From Streptosporangium brasiliense (lineage in GTDB: Bacteria > Actinomycetota > Actinomycetes > Streptosporangiales > Streptosporangiaceae): a stretch of 64,000 nt of DNA. Location of the stretch: assembly GCF_030811595.1 (NCBI RefSeq), contig NZ_JAUSRB010000002.1, positions 5,766,001-5,830,000 of the forward strand. The letters are read 5' to 3'. Below, piece by piece: positions 36,092-44,810 of this stretch. Numbering within the stretch: the first letter of the stretch is position 1; every line of letters starts with the position of its first letter. The notes under the pieces were generated by a model that made no database searches, was not told the origin of the DNA, and saw nothing but the letters and a program-made list of their open reading frames with translations. A program made the position numbers and the translations under genes.

Positions 36092-39000
36092 CTACGGGCT
36101 CTGTCCTTCGATGTCCGCGATCAGCAGCGCCTCGACGGCGTCCGCCAGCCTCTCGACCGTGGGGTTGGTGAAGACCGCGTCGACCGGTACCTCCAGGTCC
36201 ACGGCGGCCCTGATCCTGGAGACGACCCTGATGGCCAGCAGCGAGTTGCCGCCGAGCGCGAAGAAGTCGTCGTGCACGCCGACCCGCTCCACCCCGAGCA
36301 CCTCGGTCCAGATCTCCGTGACCAGGACCTCGGCCTCCGTCCGGGGCTCCTGCGCCACGGCGGCGGGCTCCTGCCAGGCGGGGGCGGGCAGCGCCCGCCG
36401 GTCGATCTTGCCGTTGTGGTTGAGCGGCAGCCCGTCCAGCAGGACGAAGGCCGAAGGCACCATGTAGGCGGGCAGCGTCTCCTCGGCGAAGCGCCGCACC
36501 TGCCCGGTGAGCTCCGCGTCCGCGGCGGGGGAGGGAGCGGCCGGCGGCCGGTGCGGGACCACGTAGGCGACCAGACGCCTGTCACCCGGCTGGTCCTCCC
36601 GCACCAGGGTCACGGCCTGGGCCACGGCGGGGTGGCGGGCCAGGACGGTCTCGATCTCGCCGAGCTCGATGCGGATGCCGCGGATCTTGACCTGGTCGTC
36701 GACGCGGCCCAGGTAGTCGAGGAGACCGTCGGGCAGCCGGCGGACGAGGTCGCCGGTGCGGTACATGCGCGTCCCGGGCTCGCCGTACGGGTCGGCGACG
36801 AAGCGCTCGGCCGTGAGGTCCGGGCGGCCGAGGTAGCCGCGGGCCAGGTGCTCGCCCGCGATGTACAGCTCGCCCGGCACGCCGGCGGGCACCGGGCGGA
36901 GCCTGCCGTCCAGGACGTAGGCGCGCGTGTTGTCGAGCGGACGGCCGATCGGGACGACGGCGGCGGGGGCGGTCACGTGGTGGGCGGTGACGTAGATCGT
37001 GGTCTCGGTGGGGCCGTAGCCGTTGCGGACCTCGCCGCCGGCCAGCAGGACGCGCTCCACCGCCGGCGGGGACGCGGCCTCACCGGCGATCCACAGCTCC
37101 GGGACCCGCGCGAGCACGGCCGGCGACTCCTCGGCCAGCACGTTGAACAGGCCGGTGGTCAGGAACACCGCGCTGACCTGTTCCTCCTCCAGGGCCCGGC
37201 GCAGCACCGAGGCGTCCACCGGGCCGGGCGGGGCCACGACCACGGTCCCGCCGTTGAGCAGCGGCACCCACAGCTCGTACATGGAGACGTCGAAGGAGGA
37301 CGCCGTGTGGAACAGGACCCTGCGGTGCCCGGGGCCGTGCCAGAGGCGGTCGGCGGCGAAGGCGGCGACGTTGCGGTGGGTGACCGCCACCCCCTTGGGC
37401 ACCCCGGTCGACCCGGAGGTGAACATCACATACGCCAGCCGGTCGGGGGCGATCTCCAGGTCCGGGTCCACCGGGTCGCTCTCCGGCCCCACCTGGACGG
37501 CCGGCAGGTGCGCGGTGAGGTCGTGTCCGGCGTAGGTCGCGTCGGTCACCAGGACCCGGGCGCGGGTCTGCTCGGTGATCCAGCGCATCCGTGCCATCGG
37601 CAGGCCGGGGTGGAGGGGCACGTAGGTGCCGCCGGCCTTGACCACCGCCAGCAGCGTCACCACCGTCTCGGCCGAGCGTTCCATCAGCACCACGACCGCC
37701 GACTCGGGTCCGACCCCGGCGGCGCTCAGCCGCCGGGCCAGCGCGTTGGCCCGCGCGTTCAGCTCCGCCGCCGAAAGGCGGACCGCGCCGCAGACCACCG
37801 CCTCGGCCTCCGGAGCCGCCGCCACCCGCGCCTGGAACAGCCGGGCCAGGTCGCCCCCGGGGATCCGGGCCGCGGTGTCGTTCCATTTCTCCAGCAGGGT
37901 GTAGCGCTCCTCCGGCGCGAGCAGCTCCACCTCGCTCACGCGGACGTCCGGATCCGCGGCCACCGCCTCCAGCAGCCGTACCAGCCGCGCGGTGATCGAC
38001 TCCACCGTGCCGGGGTCGAACAGGTCGCGGGCGTACTGCACCACTCCTTCGACACCTCCGGGGACGGCGCCGGCGGAGACGTTCTCGCTGAGGCCGAACG
38101 CGAGGTCGCACTTCGCGCCGCCGAAGCCGTACAGCGAGTAGGCCGGGTCGGGCACCGCCGTCAGGCCCGGCAGCCCGGCCTCGTCGCCCGGGGTGTTGTC
38201 CAGGCCGAGCATCACCTGGAAGAGCGGAGGGCAGCCGGGGATCCTCGGCGGGTTGACCGCCTCCACCACCTGCTCGAACGGCACGTCCTGGTGCGCGTAC
38301 GCCGCCAGGTCCGTCTCCTTGACCCGGGCCAGCAGCTCGCGGAAGCCCGGGTCGCCCGAGGTGTCGGTGCGCAGCACCAGGGTGTTGGCGAAGAAGCCCA
38401 CCAGCTCGTCCAGCGCCCCGTCGGTACGGCCGGCCGCGGGCACGCCGATCGGCACGTCGGTGCCGGCTCCCAGCCGGGTCAGCAGCGCCGCCAGCGCGGC
38501 CTGCACGACCATGAACAGCGTGGCCTGGTTGGCCCTGGCCAGCGCGAGCAGTCGCCCGTGCAGCTCGGGCGAGAGCCGCAGGGGCACCGAGCCGCCCCGG
38601 TGTCCGGACGCCGGCGTCCGGGGCCTGTCGACGGGCAGCGCCAGCTCCTCGGGCGCCCCCGCCAGGGCCGCGCGCCAGTAGGCGGTCTGCGCGCTCACGA
38701 GACTGTCCGGGTCGGCCGGGTCGCCGAGCAGCTCGCGCTGCCACAGCGCGTAGTCGGAGTAGCGCACGGGCAGCGGTTCCCAGTCGGGGGCCGCACCGCG
38801 CGTGCGGGCCGCGTAGGCCAGGGCCAGGTCACGCCTGAGCGGGGCCAGCGACCAGCCGTCCATGGCGATGTGGTGGAACAGCAGGGCCAGCACGTGCTCG
38901 CCCGGCTCGCCGGGGGCGCCGGGCCGCAGCGCGAACAGCAGCGCCCGCACCGGCGGCTCGGCCGAGAGGTCGAAGGGGCGCAGCACCGCCTCCTCCACCG

Positions 39001-41062
39001 CCGCGCCGAGCCCCGCCTCGTCGGTCTCCACCACCGTCAGCTCGGGTACGGTCTCCAGCACCCGCTGCCGGGGCCGGCCGTCCTGGGCGGGGAAGACGGT
39101 GCGCAGCGTCTCGTGCCGCCACGCCACGTCCCCGAGCGCGGCCGCCAGCGCCGGCCTGTCCAGCCGCCCGGACAGCCGCAGGACCAGCGGGACGGTGTAG
39201 AGCCCGCCCGGCTCCGCGAGCTGGTCGACGATCCAGAGCCGGTGCTGGGCGAAGGAGGGGGAGGGCGGCTCGGAGGACTCCGCGCGGACCAGCGGCGGCC
39301 TGACCCCGCCGGTGCCGCCGGTCCGCGCCCGCTCGACCAGGGCCGCGAGCCCGGCGACGGTGGGCTCCTCGAAGACCGCCCTCACCTGCAGCTCGACGGA
39401 GAGTGCCGACCTGATCCCGGTCACCACCCGCATGGCCAGCAGCGAATGCCCGCCCAGGGCGAAGAAGTCGTCGTCGACCCCGATCCCCGGCGTGCCCAGC
39501 ACCTGCGTGAACAGCCCGCAGAGGATCTCCTCCACCGGGGTGCGCGGCGCCGCGCCGGAGGTCGCCGTCTCGGGCGCGGGCAGCGCCCGCCGGTCGACCT
39601 TGCCGTTGTGGTTGAGCGGCAGCGCGTCCAGGACGACGAAGGAGGAGGGGACCATGTAGGCCGGCAGCGTCTCCTCGGCGTACCGGCGGACCCGCCCGGC
39701 CGGCTCGCCGGAGCCGGCGGTGCCCGGCGGGTCCTGCGGGACGAGATAGGCGACCAGGCGGCTGTCGCCCGGTTGGTCCCGTCTGGCGAGGGTGACGGCC
39801 TGGGCCACGGCGGGGTGGCGGGCCAGGACGGCCTCGATCTCGCCGAGCTCGATGCGGAAACCGCGGATCTTCACCTGGCCGTCGGCCCGGCCGACGAACT
39901 CCCAGGTCCCGTCGTCGCGGCGCCGTACCAGGTCGCCGGTGCGGTACATGCGTGATCCGGGCTCGCCGTACGGGTCGGCGACGAAGCGCTCGGCCGTGAG
40001 GTCCGGGCGGCCGAGGTAGCCGCGGGCCAGGTGCTCGCCCGCGAGATACAGCTCGCCCTCCTCGGCCGGCCGCAGCGTCTCGTCCAGGACGTGGGCGCGG
40101 ACCGCCTCCAGCGGGCCGCCGATGGGGACGGCGCCGGTGAAGGGGCCGGCCACGTGGTGCGACAGCGCGAACGTCGTGGTCTCGGTGGGCCCGTAGGCGT
40201 TGCGGACGGCGCCGCCGGCGTCGAGGACCCGCTCCACCGCGGCGGGGGAGGCGGCCTCGCCGCCGGTCCACAGGTGCGGGACCCGCGCGAGCACGGCGGG
40301 CGCGTCCTGGGCCAGTACGTTGAACAGGCCGGTGGTCAGGAACACCGCGCTGACCTGTTCCTCCTCCAGGGCCCGGCGCAGCACCGAGGCGTCCACCGGG
40401 CCGGGCGGGGCCACGACCACGGTCCCGCCGTTGAGCAGCGGCACCCACAGCTCATAGGTGGAGGCGTCGAAGGCGTACGGCGAGTGCGACAGCACGCGGT
40501 GGTGGTCGCGCCAGCGCCGGTCAGCCGTCAGCGCGGTGACGTTGCGGTGGGTGACCGCCACCCCCTTGGGCACCCCGGTCGACCCGGAGGTGAACATCAC
40601 ATACGCCAGCCGGTCCGGGCCGATCTCCAGGCCCAGGTTCCCGTCGGCGTCATCCGGGGCCTGCGCCCCGGCGTCGGCCGTCAGGGTGGGCAGGTGCGCG
40701 GTGAGGTCGTGTCCGGCGTAGGTCGCGTCGGTCACCAGGACCCGGGCGCGGGTCTGCTCGGTGATCCAGCGCATCCGTGCCATCGGCAGGCCGGGGTGGA
40801 GGGGCACGTAGGTGCCGCCGGCCTTGACCACCGCCAGCAGCGTCACCACCGTCTCGGCCGAGCGTTCCATCAGCACCACGACCGCCGACTCGGGTCCGAC
40901 CCCGGCGGCGCTCAGCCGCCGGGCCAGCGCGTTGGCCCGCGCGTTCAGCTCCGCCGCCGAAAGGCGGACCGCGCCGCAGACCACCGCCTCGGCCTCCGGA
41001 GCCGCCGCCACCCGTGCCTCGAAGGCCTCCACCAGGTCGTTTCGGAAGGGGAGCGGGTTCAC
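36092..41062 (-). CDS. Nonribosomal peptide synthetase A-T-C-A-T (two modules)
   Basis: The protein has 1656 residues. A1 spans about 10-500 (FTSGSTGVPKG from 157, FDASTYELW from 198, RNAYGPTE at 287-294, NGKVDRR at 486-492). T1 has Ser540 in LGGHSLLA. The C domain spans about 600-1045 (HHIAMDG at 730-736, catalytic). A2 spans about 1070-1565 (FDVSMYELW from 1257, RNGYGPTE, NGKIDRR). T2 has Ser1607 in LGGNSLLA. It lacks an N-terminal C domain, so it is the loading/initiating protein. My alignment-by-eye of pocket residues for A1, D-A-Y-F-W-G-A-T-F, is of the hydrophobic branched-chain type; A2 gives D-V-Y-F-W-A-G-I-Y, which I cannot assign. The GTG at 41062 follows CTGGAG. It lies between mbtH (141 bp) and the second NRPS (43 bp). 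Confidence 0.93.
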   Translation of the reverse strand: MNPLPFRNDLVEAFEARVAAAPEAEAVVCGAVRLSAAELNARANALARRLSAAGVGPESAVVVLMERSAETVVTLLAVVKAGGTYVPLHPGLPMARMRWITEQTRARVLVTDATYAGHDLTAHLPTLTADAGAQAPDDADGNLGLEIGPDRLAYVMFTSGSTGVPKGVAVTHRNVTALTADRRWRDHHRVLSHSPYAFDASTYELWVPLLNGGTVVVAPPGPVDASVLRRALEEEQVSAVFLTTGLFNVLAQDAPAVLARVPHLWTGGEAASPAAVERVLDAGGAVRNAYGPTETTTFALSHHVAGPFTGAVPIGGPLEAVRAHVLDETLRPAEEGELYLAGEHLARGYLGRPDLTAERFVADPYGEPGSRMYRTGDLVRRRDDGTWEFVGRADGQVKIRGFRIELGEIEAVLARHPAVAQAVTLARRDQPGDSRLVAYLVPQDPPGTAGSGEPAGRVRRYAEETLPAYMVPSSFVVLDALPLNHNGKVDRRALPAPETATSGAAPRTPVEEILCGLFTQVLGTPGIGVDDDFFALGGHSLLAMRVVTGIRSALSVELQVRAVFEEPTVAGLAALVERARTGGTGGVRPPLVRAESSEPPSPSFAQHRLWIVDQLAEPGGLYTVPLVLRLSGRLDRPALAAALGDVAWRHETLRTVFPAQDGRPRQRVLETVPELTVVETDEAGLGAAVEEAVLRPFDLSAEPPVRALLFALRPGAPGEPGEHVLALLFHHIAMDGWSLAPLRRDLALAYAARTRGAAPDWEPLPVRYSDYALWQRELLGDPADPDSLVSAQTAYWRAALAGAPEELALPVDRPRTPASGHRGGSVPLRLSPELHGRLLALARANQATLFMVVQAALAALLTRLGAGTDVPIGVPAAGRTDGALDELVGFFANTLVLRTDTSGDPGFRELLARVKETDLAAYAHQDVPFEQVVEAVNPPRIPGCPPLFQVMLGLDNTPGDEAGLPGLTAVPDPAYSLYGFGGAKCDLAFGLSENVSAGAVPGGVEGVVQYARDLFDPGTVESITARLVRLLEAVAADPDVRVSEVELLAPEERYTLLEKWNDTAARIPGGDLARLFQARVAAAPEAEAVVCGAVRLSAAELNARANALARRLSAAGVGPESAVVVLMERSAETVVTLLAVVKAGGTYVPLHPGLPMARMRWITEQTRARVLVTDATYAGHDLTAHLPAVQVGPESDPVDPDLEIAPDRLAYVMFTSGSTGVPKGVAVTHRNVAAFAADRLWHGPGHRRVLFHTASSFDVSMYELWVPLLNGGTVVVAPPGPVDASVLRRALEEEQVSAVFLTTGLFNVLAEESPAVLARVPELWIAGEAASPPAVERVLLAGGEVRNGYGPTETTIYVTAHHVTAPAAVVPIGRPLDNTRAYVLDGRLRPVPAGVPGELYIAGEHLARGYLGRPDLTAERFVADPYGEPGTRMYRTGDLVRRLPDGLLDYLGRVDDQVKIRGIRIELGEIETVLARHPAVAQAVTLVREDQPGDRRLVAYVVPHRPPAAPSPAADAELTGQVRRFAEETLPAYMVPSAFVLLDGLPLNHNGKIDRRALPAPAWQEPAAVAQEPRTEAEVLVTEIWTEVLGVERVGVHDDFFALGGNSLLAIRVVSRIRAAVDLEVPVDAVFTNPTVERLADAVEALLIADIEGQSP
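37503..37828 (-). repeat. 326-bp block in A2, identical to one in A1
   Basis: This block matches 40689-41014 base for base (offset 3186) and encodes the N-terminal A-domain core. Two more shared blocks follow in coding order: 37367-37444 (copy at 40538-40615, 78 bp) and 37140-37276 (copy at 40317-40453, 137 bp), both identical by direct comparison. The stretches between them, which encode the substrate pocket, differ. Confidence 0.95.
40689..41014 (-). repeat. 326-bp block in A1, identical to one in A2
   Basis: Partner of the block at 37503-37828. Identity ends abruptly at base 41014, where the next base differs (T against C) and the frames diverge towards the linker; at the other end it stops inside the codons before the FTSGSTG motif. 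Confidence 0.95.
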
Positions 41063-41203
41063 GGTATCTCCAGAGCTTCATGGCACGGTGGCACGGCAGA
41101 CGGAATCGATGACGGTGATGCCGGTCAACCACGCGGAATGACGGCATGCTGTGAACGCGACTCGCGATGGAGGCGGCCGGCAAGTGCGGAGCTTGGCAGC
41201 CGT

Positions 41204-41404
41204 TCAGAAGGTGGAGAGGCTGCGGGGACGCATGTCGGTCCAGCCCGCATCGATGAAGTCCAGACACCCCTGGCGGGTGTCATCCCCGTGCACGACGTCC
41301 CAGCCAGGGGGAACGTCGATGGACACGGGCCAGAGAGAGTGCTGTCCCGTGGTGTTCGTCAGGACGAGGTAACGGCCGTTTCCGTCCTCGAACGGATCGT
41401 TCAT
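41204..41404 (-). CDS. mbtH: MbtH-like protein
   Basis: The 66-residue protein is a standard MbtH homologue: MNDPFEDGNGRYLVLTNTTGQHSLWP, VPPGWDVVHG and the terminal AGWTDMRPRSL, with the conserved Ser-Leu-Trp-Pro and Trp residues that contact A domains. MbtH proteins bind adenylation domains and are needed for their folding or activity. The ATG at 41404 has CACGGAG upstream; an in-frame extension to 41449 lacks a ribosome site. It is the first gene of the minus-strand peptide operon and probably serves all three A domains. Confidence 0.95.
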   Translation of the reverse strand: MNDPFEDGNGRYLVLTNTTGQHSLWPVSIDVPPGWDVVHGDDTRQGCLDFIDAGWTDMRPRSLSTF

Positions 41405-41560
41405 ACAGACTCCGTGTTTCGGATGCGGCTTTTTGAACCATTTAGTCAACCGGAACGCAGGGTCGCTGCGTGGTAACCGGAGGCGGCCGAAAGCATCGTA
41501 TTAGTGAATTGGTGATCTAAAAGCGGAGTATGCCGTCAAGGACTACGGAAGTGTCAACCC

Positions 41561-41589
41561 TTGACAGAGTGGGAAAAAGGGGCCAAGAT
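41561..41589 (+). promoter_or_regulatory. Promoter of the PEBP-like gene
   Basis: TTGACA (41561-41566) and CAAGAT (41584-41589) are separated by exactly 17 bases and lie 55 bases before the ATG at 41644. The -35 is perfect and the -10 is weak. The surrounding 41405-41643 region is unusually AT-rich for this genome; it must also hold the divergent mbtH/NRPS promoter, for which TACGAT (minus strand, 41495-41500) is a -10 candidate. Confidence 0.45.
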
Positions 41590-41643
41590 CCCCTGCTGCC
41601 GGGTGCTTCCGGTGTAAAACGGGGACTGGGGAAACGGGGAACA

Positions 41644-42162
41644 ATGGCCGAGCGCGCACCGCTGCCCTATGAATACCTGCGCCGGGTCCCGGCGTTCACG
41701 GTCGTCAGCGACGACCTCGCGGACGGGGGCGTCCTGCCCGACGCGCACGTCTACGAGTCCGGCAACCTCTCCCCGCACCTGCGCTGGTCGGGTGCCCCGG
41801 AGGGGACGAGAAGCTACGCGGTGACCTGCTTCGACCCCGACGCGCCCACCGGCAGCGGCTGGTGGCACTGGCTGCTGGTCGACATCCCCGCCGAGGTGAC
41901 CGAGCTGCCGCGCGGTGCCGGGAGCGGTGCGATGGAGGGTCTGCCCAAGGGGGCCGTCCACGGCCGCAACGACTACGGCGCCTTCGACTTCGGCGGGGCC
42001 GCGCCGCCCCCGGGCCCGCCGCACCGCTACGTCTTCGCCGTCCACGCCCTCGGTGTCGAGAGCATCGAGGTCACCCCCGACCAGACGGCCGCCGTCTTCG
42101 GCGGGACGGTCAACCACCACGCCCTGGCCCGCGCGGTGCTCGTCGCCGAGTACGGCGTGTGA
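41644..42162 (+). CDS. YbhB/YbcL-family (PEBP/Raf-kinase-inhibitor-like) protein
   Basis: The 172-residue soluble protein follows the bacterial PEBP pattern: GNLSPHLRWSGAPEGTRSYAVTCFDPDAPTGSGWWHWLLVDIPAEVTELP has the DPDAP and GWWHW ligand-pocket motifs, GRNDYG comes next, and GPPHRYVFAVHALG is the PxxxHRYxF strand. PEBP proteins bind anionic ligands; the bacterial function is not settled. CGGGGAA precedes the ATG. It is divergent from the peptide operon and not evidently part of it. Confidence 0.9.
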   Translation: MAERAPLPYEYLRRVPAFTVVSDDLADGGVLPDAHVYESGNLSPHLRWSGAPEGTRSYAVTCFDPDAPTGSGWWHWLLVDIPAEVTELPRGAGSGAMEGLPKGAVHGRNDYGAFDFGGAAPPPGPPHRYVFAVHALGVESIEVTPDQTAAVFGGTVNHHALARAVLVAEYGV

Positions 42163-42500
42163 CCTGGCAGGGCGTGCGGCCTGGTACGGCGCGCGTCCCT
42201 GCGCGGCGCGTGATTCCGAGCGTTATGTGACCTTGTGTGACGTGTGATCCAGCGCGGCGGGTGTCCTGGTGGGGCGGTGCGATCCGCCTCGCCGGCCTCC
42301 GGGGGTGAGAACGGCCACCGGCCGGGTGGTTTCGGCCCGGCCATTTCCGGTCCGGACGTTCCGGCCCGCCATTTCTGGGCCGGTTATTTCTGGGCCGGCC
42401 GTTTTCGGTCCGACCATTACGGGGCCAGGTCGGCCCTCCGGAGCCGGACCGGCCCCGCGCCCCGCAGTGGCCGGGCGCGGGGCGGGGATCGGGACGCCGC
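42163..42500. other. Intergenic region with short TTTCNGGNCCGG repeats
   Basis: No gene is seen. From about 42328 to 42420 the motif TTTC-(C/T)GG-(G/T)CCGG recurs about five times (CCATTTCCGGTCCGG, CCATTTCTGGGCCGG, TTATTTCTGGGCCGG, CCGTTTTCGGTCCG). The right end holds the lysA terminator hairpin. Confidence 0.5.
42452..42483 (-). terminator. Terminator hairpin after the decarboxylase gene
   Basis: GCCCCGCGCCC pairs perfectly with GGGCGCGGGGC over a 10-nt loop, 17 bases downstream of the stop codon on the minus strand. It has no U-run. Confidence 0.55.
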
Positions 42501-43781
42501 TCAGACGTAGAGGCGGAGCAGGTCCTCCTCGGTCTCCCGGCGCACGATCACCCGGGCCGTCCCCTCGCGGACGGCGACCACCGGGGGGCGCGTCACGTGG
42601 TTGTAGTTGCTGGCCATCGACCGCTGGTAGGCCCCCGAGGCGGGGACCGCCAGCAGGTCGCCGGGCCGTACGTCGGCGGGCAGCGGCAGGTCGCGGACGA
42701 GCACGTCGCCGCTCTCGCAGTGCCGGCCGACCACGGTGACCTCGCGGAGCGGGGCGTCGGAGGAGCGGGAGGCCAGGAGCGCGGTGTAGGCGGCGCCGTA
42801 CATGGCGGGGCGGGGGTTGTCGCTCATCCCGCCGTCCACGCTGACGTAGGTGTTGACGCCGGGGATCTCCTTGACCGTGCCCACCTCGTAGAGGGCGACG
42901 GCGGTGGGCCCGGCGATCGAGCGGCCCGGCTCCACGGCGAGCCGCAGGTGGTCCGGGACGGTCGCGCGCAGGGCCGCGACCACCTCGGCCGGGCGCGGCG
43001 GCACCGGGTCGCCGGGCCGGTAGACGATGCCCAGGCCGCCGCCGAGGTCGAGCTTGGGGATCGTCACGCCGTGCTCGCGCTCGGCGGCCAGCAGGAAATC
43101 GGCCATCCGGCGGGCGGCCAGGGTGAAGCCGCCCAGATCGGTGATCTGCGAGCCGATGTGGGAGTGCAGCCCGGTCAGCTCCAGTGAGGGGGCGGCCAGC
43201 ACCCGGCGGACCGCCTCGGCCGCCAGGCCCGCGCTGAGCGAGAACCCGAACTTCGAGTCGTCGCCCCCGGTGGCGATGAACTCGTGGGTGTGGGCCTCCA
43301 CCCCGGGGGTGACCCGGATCATCACGCGCTGCCGGACCCCCGCCGCGCCGGCCAGCGCGGCCAGGCGCTCGATCTCGGCGAAGGAGTCCACGACCACGCA
43401 GCCGACGCCCCAGGCGACGGCGCGGCGCAGCTCGGCGACCGACTTGTTGTTGCCGTGGAAGACCACCCGTGAGGGGTCCATGCCGCCGGCCACGGCCACG
43501 GCCAGCTCACCCCCGGTGCACACGTCGAGGCAGAGCCCGGCCGCGTCCAGCCAGCGCACCACCTCGGGGCAGAGGAACGCCTTGCCGCCGTAGTGCACCT
43601 CGCCGTCGGGCAGCGCGTCCCGCCACTCCGCGCAGCGGCCCTGGAACTCCTCCTCGTCGAGGACGTAGGCGGGCGTGCCGAATTCGGCGGCGAGCTCCCG
43701 CACGCCGATCCCGCCGATGCGCAGTTCCCCGCCGGTCCATGCCGCGGTGCGCGGCCAGCCGTTCTCGATGACCAAGCTCAT
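42501..43781 (-). CDS. lysA: Diaminopimelate decarboxylase-family PLP enzyme
   Basis: The 426-residue fold-type III PLP decarboxylase has Lys in VHYGGKAFLCPEVVRWL (cofactor Schiff base), HGNNKS, GLHSHIGSQITDLGGF (His stacking on PLP), LDLGGGLGIVYRPGD, the EPGRS phosphate loop and GRHCESGDVLVRDLPLP (active-site Cys and substrate-side residues). Tyr in SMASNYNHVTRPP is also conserved. This fits LysA (meso-diaminopimelate to lysine). However, it sits apart from threonine/homoserine genes and is divergent from an amino-acid importer and a D-aminoacylase. A decarboxylase of imported diaminopimelate or a D-amino acid is therefore an alternative. Confidence 0.85.
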   Translation of the reverse strand: MSLVIENGWPRTAAWTGGELRIGGIGVRELAAEFGTPAYVLDEEEFQGRCAEWRDALPDGEVHYGGKAFLCPEVVRWLDAAGLCLDVCTGGELAVAVAGGMDPSRVVFHGNNKSVAELRRAVAWGVGCVVVDSFAEIERLAALAGAAGVRQRVMIRVTPGVEAHTHEFIATGGDDSKFGFSLSAGLAAEAVRRVLAAPSLELTGLHSHIGSQITDLGGFTLAARRMADFLLAAEREHGVTIPKLDLGGGLGIVYRPGDPVPPRPAEVVAALRATVPDHLRLAVEPGRSIAGPTAVALYEVGTVKEIPGVNTYVSVDGGMSDNPRPAMYGAAYTALLASRSSDAPLREVTVVGRHCESGDVLVRDLPLPADVRPGDLLAVPASGAYQRSMASNYNHVTRPPVVAVREGTARVIVRRETEEDLLRLYV

Positions 43782-43925
43782 GCGGTCGAAGTTAGGGCTT
43801 CATGGCTTTTGTCCGGTCCCAGCGTCGAAGGTTTCGATGCTGAGGCTCGCAAGCATTCATCTGCGTTGGGGCTGTTACCTCCCGCCGACAGCATGAGCTC
43901 ATCAATTCGCAAACCGGGAGGTTCT

Positions 43926-44810
43926 ATGACAAAGCGCCTGTATTCGGTTATCGCTGTCGCGCTGGCCGTATCGGCGTTCGCCGGTGGCTGCGGGCGCTCG
44001 TCGTCGGGGACCGACGCCGGCGCGGGCGCCGCCTCGGCGGCGGGCAAGACCGCGAAAGACCTGGTGCCCGAGGCCGTGCGCAAGACGGGCAAGCTCCGGA
44101 TGGCGACCTCCGAGGGCTACCCGCCGATGGAGATGTACAAGCCGGGCACCCAGGAGCTCACCGGTGTCGACCCGGACCTGGCCGCCGCGATCGCGGCCAA
44201 GCTCGGCCTGGAGGCGACGGTGACCAACGCGGCCTTCGACGGCCTCATCCCGGGTCTGCAGGCGGGCCGGTGGGACGTGGTGATGTCCTCGATGAGCGAC
44301 ACCGAGGAGCGCCGGGCGGCCGTCGACTTCGTCGACTACTTCAACGCCGGCGGGGCCATCATGGTCAAGAAGGGCAACCCCGAGGGCATCAAGACCCTTG
44401 AGGACCTGTGCGGCCGCACCGTCGTGCTGGCCAAGGGCAGCTCGAACCTCGCCATCGGGCAGCGGCAGGACGAGAAGTGCGCCAAGAAGATGCAGATCAT
44501 GCAGAGTGAGGACGCGCCGACCGGCCTGCTCAGCATCGACTCCGGCCGCGCGGCCGCGACCATCGTCGACTCGCCCGTCGCGGCGATGTACGCCAAGGAC
44601 ACCGGCAAGTACGACGTGCTGCCCGAGCAGTACGACGCCGGCCCCTGGGGCATCGCCGTCGACCGCCGCAACACCGCGCTGCGCGACGCCGTCGCCAAGG
44701 CCATGCAGGAGCTGACGGCCGACGGCGGCTACAAGGCGGTTCTGGACAAGTACGGCGTCGCGAGCAACGCCGTACCCGAGGTGATGGTCAACACCAAGCC
44801 ATGGAAGTGA
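43926..44810 (+). CDS. Amino-acid ABC transporter substrate-binding lipoprotein
   Basis: The 294-residue protein has a lipoprotein signal (MTKRLYSVIAVALAVSAFAGGC, lipid at Cys22), then a family 3 solute-binding domain. KLRMATSEGYPPMEMYKPGTQELTGVDPDLAAAIAAKLG is the ligand-facing first lobe, with GLQAGRWDVVMSSMSDTEERRAAVDFVDYF after it. DPDLA and the SDTEERR segment are usual for polar amino-acid binding. It ends with GGYKAVLDKYGVASNAVPE. It should hand an amino acid or opine-like compound to the permease encoded next, which overlaps it by 10 nt. Confidence 0.92.
   Translation: MTKRLYSVIAVALAVSAFAGGCGRSSSGTDAGAGAASAAGKTAKDLVPEAVRKTGKLRMATSEGYPPMEMYKPGTQELTGVDPDLAAAIAAKLGLEATVTNAAFDGLIPGLQAGRWDVVMSSMSDTEERRAAVDFVDYFNAGGAIMVKKGNPEGIKTLEDLCGRTVVLAKGSSNLAIGQRQDEKCAKKMQIMQSEDAPTGLLSIDSGRAAATIVDSPVAAMYAKDTGKYDVLPEQYDAGPWGIAVDRRNTALRDAVAKAMQELTADGGYKAVLDKYGVASNAVPEVMVNTKPWK

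Noticed and set aside
30634..39955. Long plus-strand open frames opposite both NRPS genes
   Set aside because: They mirror the synthetase codons, have no ribosome sites or recognisable domains, and the minus-strand frames carry complete NRPS motifs in order.
43782..43925. Lysine riboswitch between lysA and the ABC transporter
   Set aside because: The gap is 144 bases, too short for the lysine aptamer plus platform, and shows none of its conserved loops.
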